Assembly: GCA_016926735.1 (NCBI GenBank)
Contig: JAFGOA010000225.1
Coordinates: 1-35,581 of the forward strand
DNA length: 35,581 nucleotides
Direction: 5' to 3'
Source of the DNA: Promethearchaeota archaeon
GTDB taxonomy: Archaea > Asgardarchaeota > Lokiarchaeia > Sigyniarchaeales > SOKP01
Shown here one piece after another: positions 8,427 to 17,244 of the stretch (its first letter is position 1; every line of letters begins with the position of its first letter). The notes beneath the pieces were generated by a model. The model was not told where the DNA came from. It saw only the letters and a list, made by a program, of their open reading frames with translations, and made no database searches. The translations under genes and the position numbers were made by a program.

Positions 8427-9182
8427 TTATTTTTTAGCAAAATATCTTATAAATGGACCCTTGTTAAGCATCTCTATCTCTTTAAATCCGTTATTTATTA
8501 GAACATTATTCCAATATTTTTTATCTTTAAACACTAACGAAAATATTCCATTTATAAGAATCGATTGAAATGAAAATCGATTAAATTCAGTTAAGCAAAA
8601 TATTCCATTTTGCTTTAATACTCTTTTAATTTCATTTAGAGCATTCTCTTTCTCTGAAAATTCATGTAATACAAAACTAGTATTTACTAAATCAAATTCA
8701 TTATTATTATAAGGAATATCTAGAGCAGAACCATATTTAAATTCAGTTTTATTATCCACATTTTCAATCTTTGCATTTTTTTGTATAGTATGTATTGAAT
8801 TATTAGATATTATATGTTCATTAAAAATATCTATACCACAAACTATACCTCCATTTTTAAGATTTTTTGCAATACTAATAGCTGCTCTACCCGTTCCACA
8901 ACCTACATCTAATAGTTTAGGTTCATTATTTCGAAGGTTTTCGATGATTTGATATGCTTGATATCTATCATTATTAACCGTTAGATTAACAGTAATTAAA
9001 CCTAGAGCAGGCCAAAGAAAAATAATAGCAATTGTTACTCCCACAATAATTACTATAAATTTTAGAATATTATTCATAAAGAATCCAAAAATACATATAA
9101 TAATACCAAGAATACCAAGAATTGATAAATAAATCATTAGATTCTTGTGGTATAATCCATAATTTGGTTTTTCTTCTTTCAA
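8427..9182 (-). CDS. Membrane-anchored class I SAM methyltransferase (copy 2)
   Basis: A 251-residue paralogue of the protein at 6290-7075. Two membrane helices at about 15-35 and 40-60 are followed by motif I LDVGCGTGRAA at 91-101, CGIDIF, motif IV FDLVNTSFVLHEF and RVLKQNGIFCLTEF. The cysteine-containing glycine loop, the NNAKIE/KNAKIE segment and the C-terminal KYW repeat in both copies. The start is TTG (complement of 9180-9182). An ATTATAAA box (complement of 9201-9208) lies about 20-25 nt upstream, so the message is probably leaderless. A 30-bp perfect palindrome begins right behind that box, so the gene is likely regulated at initiation. Substrate unknown. Confidence 0.87.
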   Translation of the reverse strand: MKEEKPNYGLYHKNLMIYLSILGILGIIICIFGFFMNNILKFIVIIVGVTIAIIFLWPALGLITVNLTVNNDRYQAYQIIENLRNNEPKLLDVGCGTGRAAISIAKNLKNGGIVCGIDIFNEHIISNNSIHTIQKNAKIENVDNKTEFKYGSALDIPYNNNEFDLVNTSFVLHEFSEKENALNEIKRVLKQNGIFCLTEFNRFSFQSILINGIFSLVFKDKKYWNNVLINNGFKEIEMLNKGPFIRYFAKK

Positions 9183-9211
9183 TTATTACACTTTTTTTTA
9201 TTTATAATATT

Positions 9212-9241
9212 GTAAATTGTTATTGTGACATAACAATTTAC
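9212..9241. promoter_or_regulatory. Perfect 12-6-12 palindromic operator
   Basis: Left arm GTAAATTGTTAT (9212-9223) and right arm ATAACAATTTAC (9230-9241) are exact reverse complements around the spacer TGTGAC. It sits immediately upstream of the minus-strand TATA box of methyltransferase copy 2 and about 45 bp upstream of the plus-strand TATA box of TrmB-like copy 2. A dimeric winged-helix regulator, most simply the adjacent TrmB-like protein, is the likely ligand (inference). Confidence 0.75.
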
Positions 9242-9284
9242 CATTATATTTAAGTTTATCTGTCAAGTCACCCTAACAAAAACC

Positions 9285-9292
9285 TTAAATAT
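9285..9292 (+). promoter_or_regulatory. TATA box of TrmB-like copy 2
   Basis: TTAAATAT within a longer A/T block (9283-9300) is centred about 25 nt upstream of the ATG at 9314, implying a leaderless transcript. Confidence 0.5.
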
Positions 9293-9313
9293 TATATATT
9301 CATTCCTTAGCAT

Positions 9314-10195
9314 ATGCTTAATGATTCTTTTAATAATTTTGAAAAAAAGTATATTCAAGGTATAGAAAAATTTAATATGAGTTATGAGGAGGCTAAAATA
9401 TATTTTAAAGTGATTAAATATGGTAAAGAAGGTTGTATGGCAAGAGAATTGAATGAGGAAATACCTGATATTGAGAGAACGACAATTTATTCAATTTTGA
9501 GAAGATTAATAGATTATGGTTGTATTTTTGAGATTGAACGTCAAGCTGGAAGTAAAGTAAAAAAATTTTATGCTCTTAATCCAAAAAAATATTTTGATAC
9601 TATAATATCAATGAAAGAAACAGAATTAGCACAATTAAATGAAATTAAAAAAAAAATCTCAAATGATTTAGAAGATTTCTATAAAAATGGATTAGAATTC
9701 TCATTAAATCAGATAGAAAATGAAATGAAAAAATATCTTGAACCATTAATAGCGAACGGATGGAAAATTCTTCATCAAAATATCAAAAAATACATAGAAT
9801 TATTTGGTTTTAAATTGTATGATTATAGATTAAAAATACCACTTTCAGAAAGTGAAAAATATGATAAAGCAGGATTTCTCCTTTTTATATTTGATTATGA
9901 TATAGAGAACGATGATCTATCCCTAAATTATTATTTTAAACAATTAAAAAGAATATTAATAAGAATACATGAGACTCCTGAAGAATTAATTGAAGTTATA
10001 GAGAATAAGACAACAGTATTTGGAAAGGAATTTCCATCATTTTTAATCAAATTTATAGACAGAAAGAATAAAAAATGTCTTTTAGAAAGTAGGACAATAA
10101 TATTTCCTAATAAAAATAAGATTTTTTTCGTATGGAGTGAAGAAAGAGTAGAAGAAATTATTAAGGTAATATTTCAAATTGAAAATATTAATTAA
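9314..10195 (+). CDS. TrmB-like transcriptional regulator (copy 2)
   Basis: A 293-residue paralogue of 7388-8332. The winged helix (about 18-85) contains MSYEEAKIYFKVIKYGKEG and ERTTIYSILRRLIDYG, then FYALNPKKYFDTI leading to a coiled coil (about 95-125). The C-terminal alpha/beta domain has GWKILHQNIK and GFLLFIFDYDIEND, aligned with the same positions in copy 1, and ends with an IFFVWSEERVEEI segment matching FVLWGENKKILNEI in copy 1. The TATA box and the perfect palindrome upstream suggest autoregulation together with the divergent methyltransferase. The DUF998-like gene starts 48 nt downstream and may be cotranscribed. Effector unknown. Confidence 0.8.
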   Translation: MLNDSFNNFEKKYIQGIEKFNMSYEEAKIYFKVIKYGKEGCMARELNEEIPDIERTTIYSILRRLIDYGCIFEIERQAGSKVKKFYALNPKKYFDTIISMKETELAQLNEIKKKISNDLEDFYKNGLEFSLNQIENEMKKYLEPLIANGWKILHQNIKKYIELFGFKLYDYRLKIPLSESEKYDKAGFLLFIFDYDIENDDLSLNYYFKQLKRILIRIHETPEELIEVIENKTTVFGKEFPSFLIKFIDRKNKKCLLESRTIIFPNKNKIFFVWSEERVEEIIKVIFQIENIN

Positions 10196-10243
10196 AAATA
10201 TAAAGTTTTGAATCTTTTTTATTAAAAAAAAGAATATTTCATA

Positions 10244-10858
10244 ATGAAGTTAGATAGATTAAAATATTCCATAACTACGATAACAGGAATATCATTGATT
10301 ATTTCATATGTTACTTTTACAATATTCTCAATTCTTTTATATAGAGAAAATTGGACACCAATCATTACGAGGATAAGTGATCTCGGAAGTATAGATTATG
10401 GAAATACTCCTTTAGGTGCATTTTTATTCAATTTAGGTGCAATTATAACAGGATTTTTACTCTATCCTTTTTATTTAGGGCTTTGTATTTGGTACAAAAA
10501 TTTAAAAGAAGAAAAAAAGAGAAAACTACTTATTATCACATTGTTGTGTGGGTGTTTATCAGCTACTTGTTTGATATTACTTGGAGTCTTCCCCATTCAT
10601 ACTGATCTAATTCATATTTTTTGGGCAAGTGGTTTTTTTCTCTTATATCAATTAGTATCAATTTTAATTGGGATATCACTTCGATCTCACGAAAAATTTA
10701 TGAAAATAATAGCTTATTATGGATGGAGTATAGGTATTGTTAATTTCTTATTTATAGTAACTCAAGCGCCTATTTTAGAATGGCTTTCTGTTCTATCAGC
10801 TTTACCCCTTGTTGGACTTCTTGCTTATAATACTTATAAATCTTATCTACCAAATTAA
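10244..10858 (+). CDS. DUF998-like six-TM membrane protein
   Basis: A 204-residue membrane protein with about six hydrophobic helices. The pattern ISDLGSIDYGNTPLGAFLFN in the first periplasmic loop, the GAIITGFLLYPFYLGL second helix and the GVFPIHTDLIHIFWASGFF third-loop motif with two His and one Asp fit the DUF998 family, whose function is unknown. The ATG has no clear ribosome binding site. It follows the TrmB-like copy 2 by 48 nt on the same strand and closes the duplicated-module region. With a membrane methyltransferase next door, a shared lipid or envelope role is conceivable but unproven. Confidence 0.7.
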   Translation: MKLDRLKYSITTITGISLIISYVTFTIFSILLYRENWTPIITRISDLGSIDYGNTPLGAFLFNLGAIITGFLLYPFYLGLCIWYKNLKEEKKRKLLIITLLCGCLSATCLILLGVFPIHTDLIHIFWASGFFLLYQLVSILIGISLRSHEKFMKIIAYYGWSIGIVNFLFIVTQAPILEWLSVLSALPLVGLLAYNTYKSYLPN

Positions 10859-11130
10859 ACAGTTTTAAAATAGATCAATTCTTCTGTGAATTATAATTTT
10901 CTATTTAATAATTTTAATATTTGATATTGATAATCTATAGAATCATTTAAAATAAAATTAAAAATATTTCATTTACACACATAAATTTTAAATAAGATAG
11001 TTAAGAATTTTAAAAAATAGCTTTAATTTTAAGAAAAATAATGAAAAATATTCAATAAACCCCAACTTTAAATGAATAAAATCATTAATCTTTTTAAAAA
11101 AAATAGAATTTTTTTTAATACTAATGGAAT

Positions 11131-13044
11131 ATGAAAATGGACTTAAAATATTATCTAAAAGATATTGTTGATCTAAATGTTATAGATCAAGAGAATATAA
11201 AAAAACTTGAAGCATTGAATAATCACTATATTTTAGAGATTATTAATGAGTATGTAGCATTATGTAAACCAAGCAAAGTTACAGTTATTACAGATTCTCA
11301 AGATGATATAAATTATGTGCGTAATAAAGCTTTGGAATTAGGAGAAGAATTAAAGCTTGGAATTGAAGGTCATACTGTCCACTTTGATGCATTTGTCAAT
11401 ATGAGTAATCATGATCAAGCAAGAGATAAAACAAATACTAAAGTATTAATTTCTGCTGGTCAATATAAATCTCCTTGGATCAACACAATAGATCGCGAGG
11501 AAGGATTAAATGAAATATTAAAAATTATGGATGGATGCATGAGAGAACATGAATGTGTAGTTCGATTTTTTTGTTTAGGGCCTAAAAATTCAAAATTTTC
11601 ATTGCTAGCACTTCAACTCACTGATAGTTTTTATGTATGTCATTCTGAAGATCTCTTATATAGGTCTGGGTATGAAGAATTTAGAAAATTGGATGGTTCA
11701 AAGAAATTCTTTTCATTCATACATTCTTCGGGAGAATTAACAGGAAAACCTCCTGTAACAAAAAACCTTGATAAAAGGAGAGTATATATTGATTTACAAG
11801 AAGGAAAAGTTTTAACTGTAAATAATCAATACGCTGGAAATTCATTGGGATTAAAAAAACTCGCACTTAGATTAGCGATTCACAAATCAAATAATGAAGA
11901 TTGGTTAGCTGAACATGATTTTATTTTAGGCGTACACCCAAAAGGAAAAAATAGAGTATCTTATTTTTGTGGTGCCTATCCAAGTGCTTGTGGCAAGACT
12001 AGTACGGCGATGTTACCAAATCAGACAATAGTGGGTGATGATATTGCATATTTACGCCCATGGAATGATGGATATGCTCATGCTGTAAATATTGAGCAAG
12101 GTATATTTGGAATAATAAAGGATGTAAACCTCAATGATGATCCTGTTATATGGGATGCTATAACAACTCCTCGAGAGACTATTTTCTCCAATATCCTTGT
12201 CTTAAATGGAATTCCCTATTGGTTAGGAGATGGTAGAACTATTCCCGAAAAAGGAATGAACTTTTCAACTAATTGGGTTAAAAATAAAAAAGATGAAAAC
12301 GGAAAAGAGATTCCTCATGCTCATCCAAATGCTCGCTATACAATAAGAATTGAAGAATTGAGTAATGCAGATAAAAACTTACACAATCCTGATGGTGTTC
12401 CCATCGAAGGAATCTTTTATGGGGGAAGAGATAGTGATACTATGCCTCCTATTTTAGAGAGTTTTAATTGGAACCATGGTGTGTTTTTAGGAGCATCAAT
12501 AGAATCAGAAACAACTTCTGCAACAATAGGTAAGGAAGGTGTTAGAGATGCAAGTCCAATGGCTAATTTGGATTTTATTGTTGTACCATTAGGTAAATAT
12601 TTAGAAAATCATAAAAATTTTGGAGAACGTCTAGAACACCCTCCAAAAGTATTTGCAACAAATTATTTCCTTAAAAACGAAGATGGTAAATATCTAAATG
12701 GTATGCTTGATAAATTATGTTGGGTTCTTTGGGCAGAAGGACGTGCTCATGGTGATTATGGTGCTATAGAGACTCCTATTGGCTATATCCCAAAATATGA
12801 AGACTTAAAAATTTTATTTGAAGAAAATCTAAATAAAACTTATACAAAAGAAAATTATGAACAACAATTTTCAATAAGAATTTCTAAACTTATTGCTAAA
12901 TTAAATCGTATTGAAAATATGTATAAAAAAGAGGATAATGTTCCTCAATTCTTCTGGAATATTTCTGAAGAACTTAATAACAAACTTAATAAACTAGCTA
13001 GTGAAAAAGGAATAGATATAGTTTCTCCATTTCAATTTAAATAA
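11131..13044 (+). CDS. pckG: Phosphoenolpyruvate carboxykinase (GTP)
   Basis: A 637-residue protein of the GTP-dependent PEPCK family, which interconverts oxaloacetate + GTP with PEP + CO2 + GDP in the cytosol. Signature elements occur in the expected order: the substrate loop GELTGKPPV (about 206-214), the P-loop kinase-1a GAYPSACGKTSTAM (about 287-300) with the reactive cysteine of GTP-type enzymes, the kinase-2 metal site VGDDIAYL, the FGIIKDVN segment, the substrate-binding PHAHPNARY, and GGRDSDTMPP. Length is normal for the family. In an anaerobic archaeon with the Wood-Ljungdahl pathway it may run in either direction. A second in-frame ATG lies two codons after the chosen start. No operon partner: 130 bp or more flank it on each side. 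Confidence 0.97.
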   Translation: MKMDLKYYLKDIVDLNVIDQENIKKLEALNNHYILEIINEYVALCKPSKVTVITDSQDDINYVRNKALELGEELKLGIEGHTVHFDAFVNMSNHDQARDKTNTKVLISAGQYKSPWINTIDREEGLNEILKIMDGCMREHECVVRFFCLGPKNSKFSLLALQLTDSFYVCHSEDLLYRSGYEEFRKLDGSKKFFSFIHSSGELTGKPPVTKNLDKRRVYIDLQEGKVLTVNNQYAGNSLGLKKLALRLAIHKSNNEDWLAEHDFILGVHPKGKNRVSYFCGAYPSACGKTSTAMLPNQTIVGDDIAYLRPWNDGYAHAVNIEQGIFGIIKDVNLNDDPVIWDAITTPRETIFSNILVLNGIPYWLGDGRTIPEKGMNFSTNWVKNKKDENGKEIPHAHPNARYTIRIEELSNADKNLHNPDGVPIEGIFYGGRDSDTMPPILESFNWNHGVFLGASIESETTSATIGKEGVRDASPMANLDFIVVPLGKYLENHKNFGERLEHPPKVFATNYFLKNEDGKYLNGMLDKLCWVLWAEGRAHGDYGAIETPIGYIPKYEDLKILFEENLNKTYTKENYEQQFSIRISKLIAKLNRIENMYKKEDNVPQFFWNISEELNNKLNKLASEKGIDIVSPFQFK

Positions 13045-13213
13045 TTATTTAAAATATTAAATAGAATATCGTTTCCTTATTTTCTTTTTTTTTTCAATAG
13101 AATATTAATTCTATTATCTTAAACCAGATTCTTATTTTTTCATCATATTTTTATTAGATCATACTTACTCTATAATGAATATTCATTCAAATTATATAAT
13201 TGAGGAAAAAAAA

Positions 13214-13714
13214 ATGCCAAGTTTTAAAGAAACATATGAAGCTATTAAAAATGATTGGGAAAAGGGAGAAAAGAATTTTAACATAGAATGTGAAATGCTC
13301 CATGAAGGAATGCAGATAAAATGCACAATGGATACTAAACCATTTGAATTAATAATAGATGCTCCTGAAGGATTAGATGGAACTAATATGGGTCCATCTC
13401 CATTATTGGTGATATTATCTTCAATTGGGGCGTGTATTATAGCTGTAACTAAATTTTGGGCTAAAATAATGGAAATAGAAATTGAAGAAATGAAAGTGTT
13501 TTCTCGTGGACATATCAACTTAGGAGCTATATTTGGTTTAGATGATTCAAAATTAGCAGGTTATGATAAACTGGAGCCTGTAATTAGAATTAAAGCAAAT
13601 GCTTCTGAAGAAAAAATTAATGAGCTTATGGATAAAGTTTTTTCCCATTGTCCTATAATCAATAATATGGGTGGAGCCTCTCCAATAAATCCTAAAGTCC
13701 AAATAAAGAAATAA
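13214..13714 (+). CDS. OsmC-like family protein
   Basis: A 166-residue OsmC/Ohr-superfamily protein, a group that includes thiol peroxidases. The two conserved cysteines are visible at C74 (SSIGACIIAV) and C146 (VFSHCPI). The PEGLDGTNMGPSPLLVILSSIGAC stretch, cut here only for description, covers the central helix entry. I chose the ATG at 13214 because GAGG at 13202-13205 gives an 8-nt spaced ribosome binding site and because the family normally begins near there. An in-frame ATG at 13175 would add 13 residues and cannot be excluded. It faces the small GTPase gene across a T-rich 30-bp gap that probably terminates both transcripts. A role in organic hydroperoxide reduction is family-based inference. 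Confidence 0.87.
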   Translation: MPSFKETYEAIKNDWEKGEKNFNIECEMLHEGMQIKCTMDTKPFELIIDAPEGLDGTNMGPSPLLVILSSIGACIIAVTKFWAKIMEIEIEEMKVFSRGHINLGAIFGLDDSKLAGYDKLEPVIRIKANASEEKINELMDKVFSHCPIINNMGGASPINPKVQIKK

Positions 13715-13744
13715 AATTTTTTCTTTTTTTTATTAGAAGAAATC

Positions 13745-14416
13745 TTAATTCAAAACATTTTTTACTTTATAAGTTTTATTAGATCTATCTATTTCAATTA
13801 ATTTCCTAATCTCTAATTTATTTAGGAAATCTTTAATCTCAATTTTATCTTTTTTTAATTTATCTGCAAGACCCTTAATGTTATTTTCATATGATTTTAG
13901 AATTTCTAAAAGATCCTTATAATTCATAAATATCTTTTCAAAAATAATCTTCAAGGATTCTGTTATATTTAATCCTGTTTTTACACTAATAGGTAACATC
14001 TTAATTTTATTTGATAAATTATTTTGTTTTATAATTTCTTTAGGCGTACGAGCATTCTCTAAATCTTGTTTATTAGCTAAAAAGAGAACTGGTAATTGAT
14101 CTCCAAGTATCTTATATAGGGAATTTAATATATTTATTGCTTCTTTATCTTTTTCTGGTTCTGAAGCATCGAAAATAAATATTATACCATCTGAACCACT
14201 TGAGATAATTTCTCTTATAGTAGAGAATCTTGTGAGACCGGGAGTTCCAAAAAGATAAATTCTATAATTATTGATTTTGACTGATCCTAAATCCATCCCT
14301 ACAGTATATAATTTTTCATCTGCTCCTTTTGCTTGAATGTTCAGTGAATTAGGATCAAAATTTCTGATATAACTAGATTTACCACTCTGCACCGGACCTG
14401 ATATTAGAATTTTCAT
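13745..14416 (-). CDS. Small Ras-like GTPase (FGTPG/COG2229 type) with Leu at the catalytic Gln position
   Basis: A 223-residue protein. G1 is GPVQSGKSS (7-15), a G2 threonine is at T38, G3 is FGTPGLTRF (56-64), G4 is NKQD (115-118) and G5 SVKTG (144-148, normally SAK). The family usually reads FGTPGQERF in G3; here the glutamine needed for hydrolysis is L61. Residues about 165-223 form an extra helical, winged-helix-like C-terminal extension instead of a lipid-modified tail. A TATA element TTTATATATAAAAG (complement of 14447-14460) lies about 35 nt before the ATG, giving a short leader of roughly 12 nt. Such GTPases are abundant in Asgard archaea and act as polarity or trafficking switches elsewhere. 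Partner unknown. Confidence 0.88.
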   Translation of the reverse strand: MKILISGPVQSGKSSYIRNFDPNSLNIQAKGADEKLYTVGMDLGSVKINNYRIYLFGTPGLTRFSTIREIISSGSDGIIFIFDASEPEKDKEAINILNSLYKILGDQLPVLFLANKQDLENARTPKEIIKQNNLSNKIKMLPISVKTGLNITESLKIIFEKIFMNYKDLLEILKSYENNIKGLADKLKKDKIEIKDFLNKLEIRKLIEIDRSNKTYKVKNVLN

Positions 14417-14822
14417 TATATAATTTCCAATAGAAGTAAGAAAGATCTTTTATATATAAAAATATTAATTAAAATTCCTAATAAATATTGATATTTTTCA
14501 AATTTGAAGAAATTTAAGATTTTTTTAATTAAAATAATTTCCATTACCCAAAATTATAGATAAAGGAAAGAATCATAAAATCCTTATATTTTCATCAAAT
14601 TTTTTTATTATTAAATTCCTTACTATGAATAGAACTATGAAATAATTTAACAGTAATCTTATAGCATAGATTACTTTTTTTTTATTATTTTAATTGAAAA
14701 AGATCCTTTGTTTTAAATGTCCTAATTTCCAGATAAATATTAATAGTAAATTCATTTTTTATTTATTCACATTTGAAAATTTATTTTAACTTTTAATATT
14801 CAAAAAAAAAAATGACATACTT
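14417..14822. other. 406-bp intergenic region with an orphan hairpin/T-run
   Basis: It contains the minus-strand promoter of the GTPase at its left end. At 14652-14675 the perfect arms AGTAATCT and AGATTACT enclose an 8-nt loop and are followed on the plus strand by nine T residues, a terminator-like arrangement. No plus-strand gene precedes it, so it may end a short transcript or be an incidental repeat. AAGGA/TCCTT arms occur at about 14563-14585. No reading frame of note is seen. Confidence 0.4.
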
Positions 14823-16331
14823 ATGAATAAAACTATAGATAAAGAATTAAAAAAAATCATCAAAGCAGAAAGAACTCAAGTAAAACTTGTTAATTATATG
14901 GTTAAAGTAGGACGCTGGTTATTATTTATTTTTCCTTTGATTCTTGTAATAATAACTCTATATGCAATAATAATTACTTGGGATATTGAAAATGTTAATT
15001 TCTGGACGCAAAATTTAGATTATCAAATATTGATGATTCTCTATCTTATTCTAATTGCACTATATTTTTTAAATTCTATTATATTACTATTAGGCGCTTT
15101 TAAAACAAATCAATCCCTCACTAAACGATTAGAATTTGAGAGAAAAAGGGGCCGACCTATAGATAGCCTTGATGGATTTAAAACACTATCTAATAATGTA
15201 ATGCGGGTTGTTAATCTTCTTAAACTTATTTCATTAATATGTATAACCTCTGTAATTTTGTTTTTAATAATGCTAACGATTAGTAACCTAACTTTAGGAT
15301 ATGCTGCAATGAGTACCGCATTAGTTGGGCTTGGACTAGCATTGCTTGTAAGAAGCTTAAATCTTAATATTCATGATGTTAATGGATTGCAGGATTTCTT
15401 TAAACCTACAACACATCAAATTTTTTTAGATAATTTCTTTGCCGAAATATTTTCTAATCATTTAGATCCTGTAACTTTTTTAAAATGGGATGAATTTGTT
15501 TTAGGATTAAGCAATATTTTAAATCTTAAATTTGTTGAGAAAATTAAGAATCAGGAGGGAAATGAATTACCTATTACCTTTGCATTAGAGAAAATCCTCT
15601 TTCTCTATTATTTAAATTATCAAGGAGTTTTAAATAAAGATCTACTTATTCAAGAATTTAAAGAAGTTATTAACTTAGATGCAGAACAATTTGATATTGA
15701 AAAGGGGCTTTTTATAGATGGTGCTTGGTATTTTTCTAGTAAGGATATAAATAAGCTTTTTAATTTTATAAAAGATTACAATCCTGGATTCTTTAAAATT
15801 ATTGATCGCCTCCAATTAGAGCTTGCTGACAATATTACTAGATTATCTAAAGATCCAATTTATATGGATTCAACTGCTCAAGAATTAGTATATACTGGAA
15901 GTGAACTTAATATCATGGTTTTTCTCTACAATAATAATTTAGAACCAAAAAAATTTAGAGTAAGAATCTCAGCTCCGGGATTTGAACCAAGTAATACTAT
16001 TTTAAATATTGAGGTTGAAGGTCGTGGAAAATTTATTATTCCTGATCACCCTATTCCCTTAACATCTGATAATAAAGAAGACATTACAGAAGTTCTTTCT
16101 AATATGCTCGAAAATGGGGATACACTCTGGCTTACTCTAGAACCACGAGAAAAAGGAGAACAGACAATTCAAATATTTTTAGAAAATGAAGATGGCACTA
16201 TTATCGAAGGTAAAACCCGAAATATAAAGGTAACTAAAAATTTTAAAGATAATCTTAAAAAATTATCATCATTAGGGTCTTTTATTGGTGGAGTGGGAGT
16301 AGTAATTAGTAGGTTAATCACTTCAATGTAA
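14823..16331 (+). CDS. Four-TM membrane protein with large cytoplasmic domain, unknown function
   Basis: A 502-residue protein I do not recognise. Hydrophobic segments lie near 31-52, 68-92, 133-153 and 158-177, with an arginine/lysine-rich loop (100-111) between the second and third that should face the cytoplasm. Residues about 185-350 are helical and soluble. Residues about 355-470 look like a beta-rich domain (repeated short strands such as ELNIMVFLYNN, FRVRISAPGF, GEQTIQIFLEN), similar in feel to an Ig-like or CARDB fold. The last 20 residues are hydrophobic with glycines and could form an amphipathic or membrane-dipping helix. It starts with ATG; a small hairpin plus T-run follows the stop. 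Function unknown. Confidence 0.7.
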   Translation: MNKTIDKELKKIIKAERTQVKLVNYMVKVGRWLLFIFPLILVIITLYAIIITWDIENVNFWTQNLDYQILMILYLILIALYFLNSIILLLGAFKTNQSLTKRLEFERKRGRPIDSLDGFKTLSNNVMRVVNLLKLISLICITSVILFLIMLTISNLTLGYAAMSTALVGLGLALLVRSLNLNIHDVNGLQDFFKPTTHQIFLDNFFAEIFSNHLDPVTFLKWDEFVLGLSNILNLKFVEKIKNQEGNELPITFALEKILFLYYLNYQGVLNKDLLIQEFKEVINLDAEQFDIEKGLFIDGAWYFSSKDINKLFNFIKDYNPGFFKIIDRLQLELADNITRLSKDPIYMDSTAQELVYTGSELNIMVFLYNNNLEPKKFRVRISAPGFEPSNTILNIEVEGRGKFIIPDHPIPLTSDNKEDITEVLSNMLENGDTLWLTLEPREKGEQTIQIFLENEDGTIIEGKTRNIKVTKNFKDNLKKLSSLGSFIGGVGVVISRLITSM

Positions 16332-16359
16332 TTTTTTTTTATTTTTATTATTTATTTTT

Positions 16360-16383
16360 GAATAAATAATATTCTGTTTTTTT
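16360..16383 (+). terminator. Hairpin plus T-run after the four-TM gene
   Basis: GAATA (16360-16364) and TATTC (16370-16374) form a weak 5-bp stem followed by seven T residues. It lies 29 nt after the stop codon. T-runs alone suffice for archaeal termination, so the hairpin may be incidental. Confidence 0.35.
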
Positions 16384-16572
16384 GAAAGAAGAATCAATTT
16401 TATAATAAAATTATGTATAAATAGTATCAGAATCTATGATGATATTCATAAAACAAATAATTATTAATAATTAACCTTTAATGGATAAATTAATTTCATT
16501 TCAATAATATATTTCTATATTTCTATACAATTTATTTTAATCTTCAAATTTTAAAAACAAGAGAAATGAAAA

Positions 16573-17244
16573 ATGGTTGTAATAACAACAAGAAAACCAG
16601 ATGAGGAAATATTTGATACTCTTGAAAAATACAATGCAAAAAAAATAGTAATAATATCTTGTGGAACGTGCGCTGCTTTATGTCAAACAGGTGGAACTCA
16701 AGGATTGGAAGAATGGACAGAAAAACTTGAACAAAAAGGATTTAAAGTTCTAACAGGGATTGTTTCAGAAGATATTTGTGATAATAGAGTGATGAAAAAA
16801 GATTTACGAAAAATTGATGATGATATTGGACAATCAGATCTTATTATGACATTGTCTTGTGGTGTTGGTACTCAATCTGTTATAGAAGTATTACAAAAAA
16901 GCCATCCAAAAATACCTGTAATTGTAACAAATAATACCGAATTTATAGGAATGACTGAACGTATTGGACGGTTCTATATGAGGTGTAGAGGGTGTGGAGA
17001 TTGTCTCTTAAATGAGACTGGAGGCATTTGTCCAGTGACTACATGTGCAAAAAGCTTAATGAATGGACCTTGTGGTGGTTCTATTGAGGGTAAATGCGAA
17101 GTTGGAGATTATAAAATTGCTTGTGGTTGGATTTTAATATATAATCGTCTTAAAGAAATAGGGAGACTTGATTTATTTAGTAAATTAAGACCTCCTGCAG
17201 ATTGGAGTGAAATTGGTCATCAAAGAGAAGTTGTATGGAGATAA
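16573..17244 (+). CDS. metV: MetV, zinc-binding partner of methylene-tetrahydrofolate reductase
   Basis: A 223-residue protein of the MTHFR C-terminal (MetV) family. In acetogens and archaea MetV forms a complex with MetF that reduces methylene- to methyl-tetrahydropterin in the methyl branch of the Wood-Ljungdahl pathway. The cysteines are arranged as expected: CGTCAALC near 29-36, LSCGVG near 95-100, then the C-terminal cluster CRGCGDC near 137-143, GGICPVTTCAKSLMNGPCGG near 150-169, and KCEVGDYKIACGW. The last part (RLKEIGRLDL, PPADWS) is a common MetV ending. The metF gene follows after 231 nt on the same strand, close enough for a functional pair though perhaps with its own promoter. Confidence 0.92.
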   Translation: MVVITTRKPDEEIFDTLEKYNAKKIVIISCGTCAALCQTGGTQGLEEWTEKLEQKGFKVLTGIVSEDICDNRVMKKDLRKIDDDIGQSDLIMTLSCGVGTQSVIEVLQKSHPKIPVIVTNNTEFIGMTERIGRFYMRCRGCGDCLLNETGGICPVTTCAKSLMNGPCGGSIEGKCEVGDYKIACGWILIYNRLKEIGRLDLFSKLRPPADWSEIGHQREVVWR

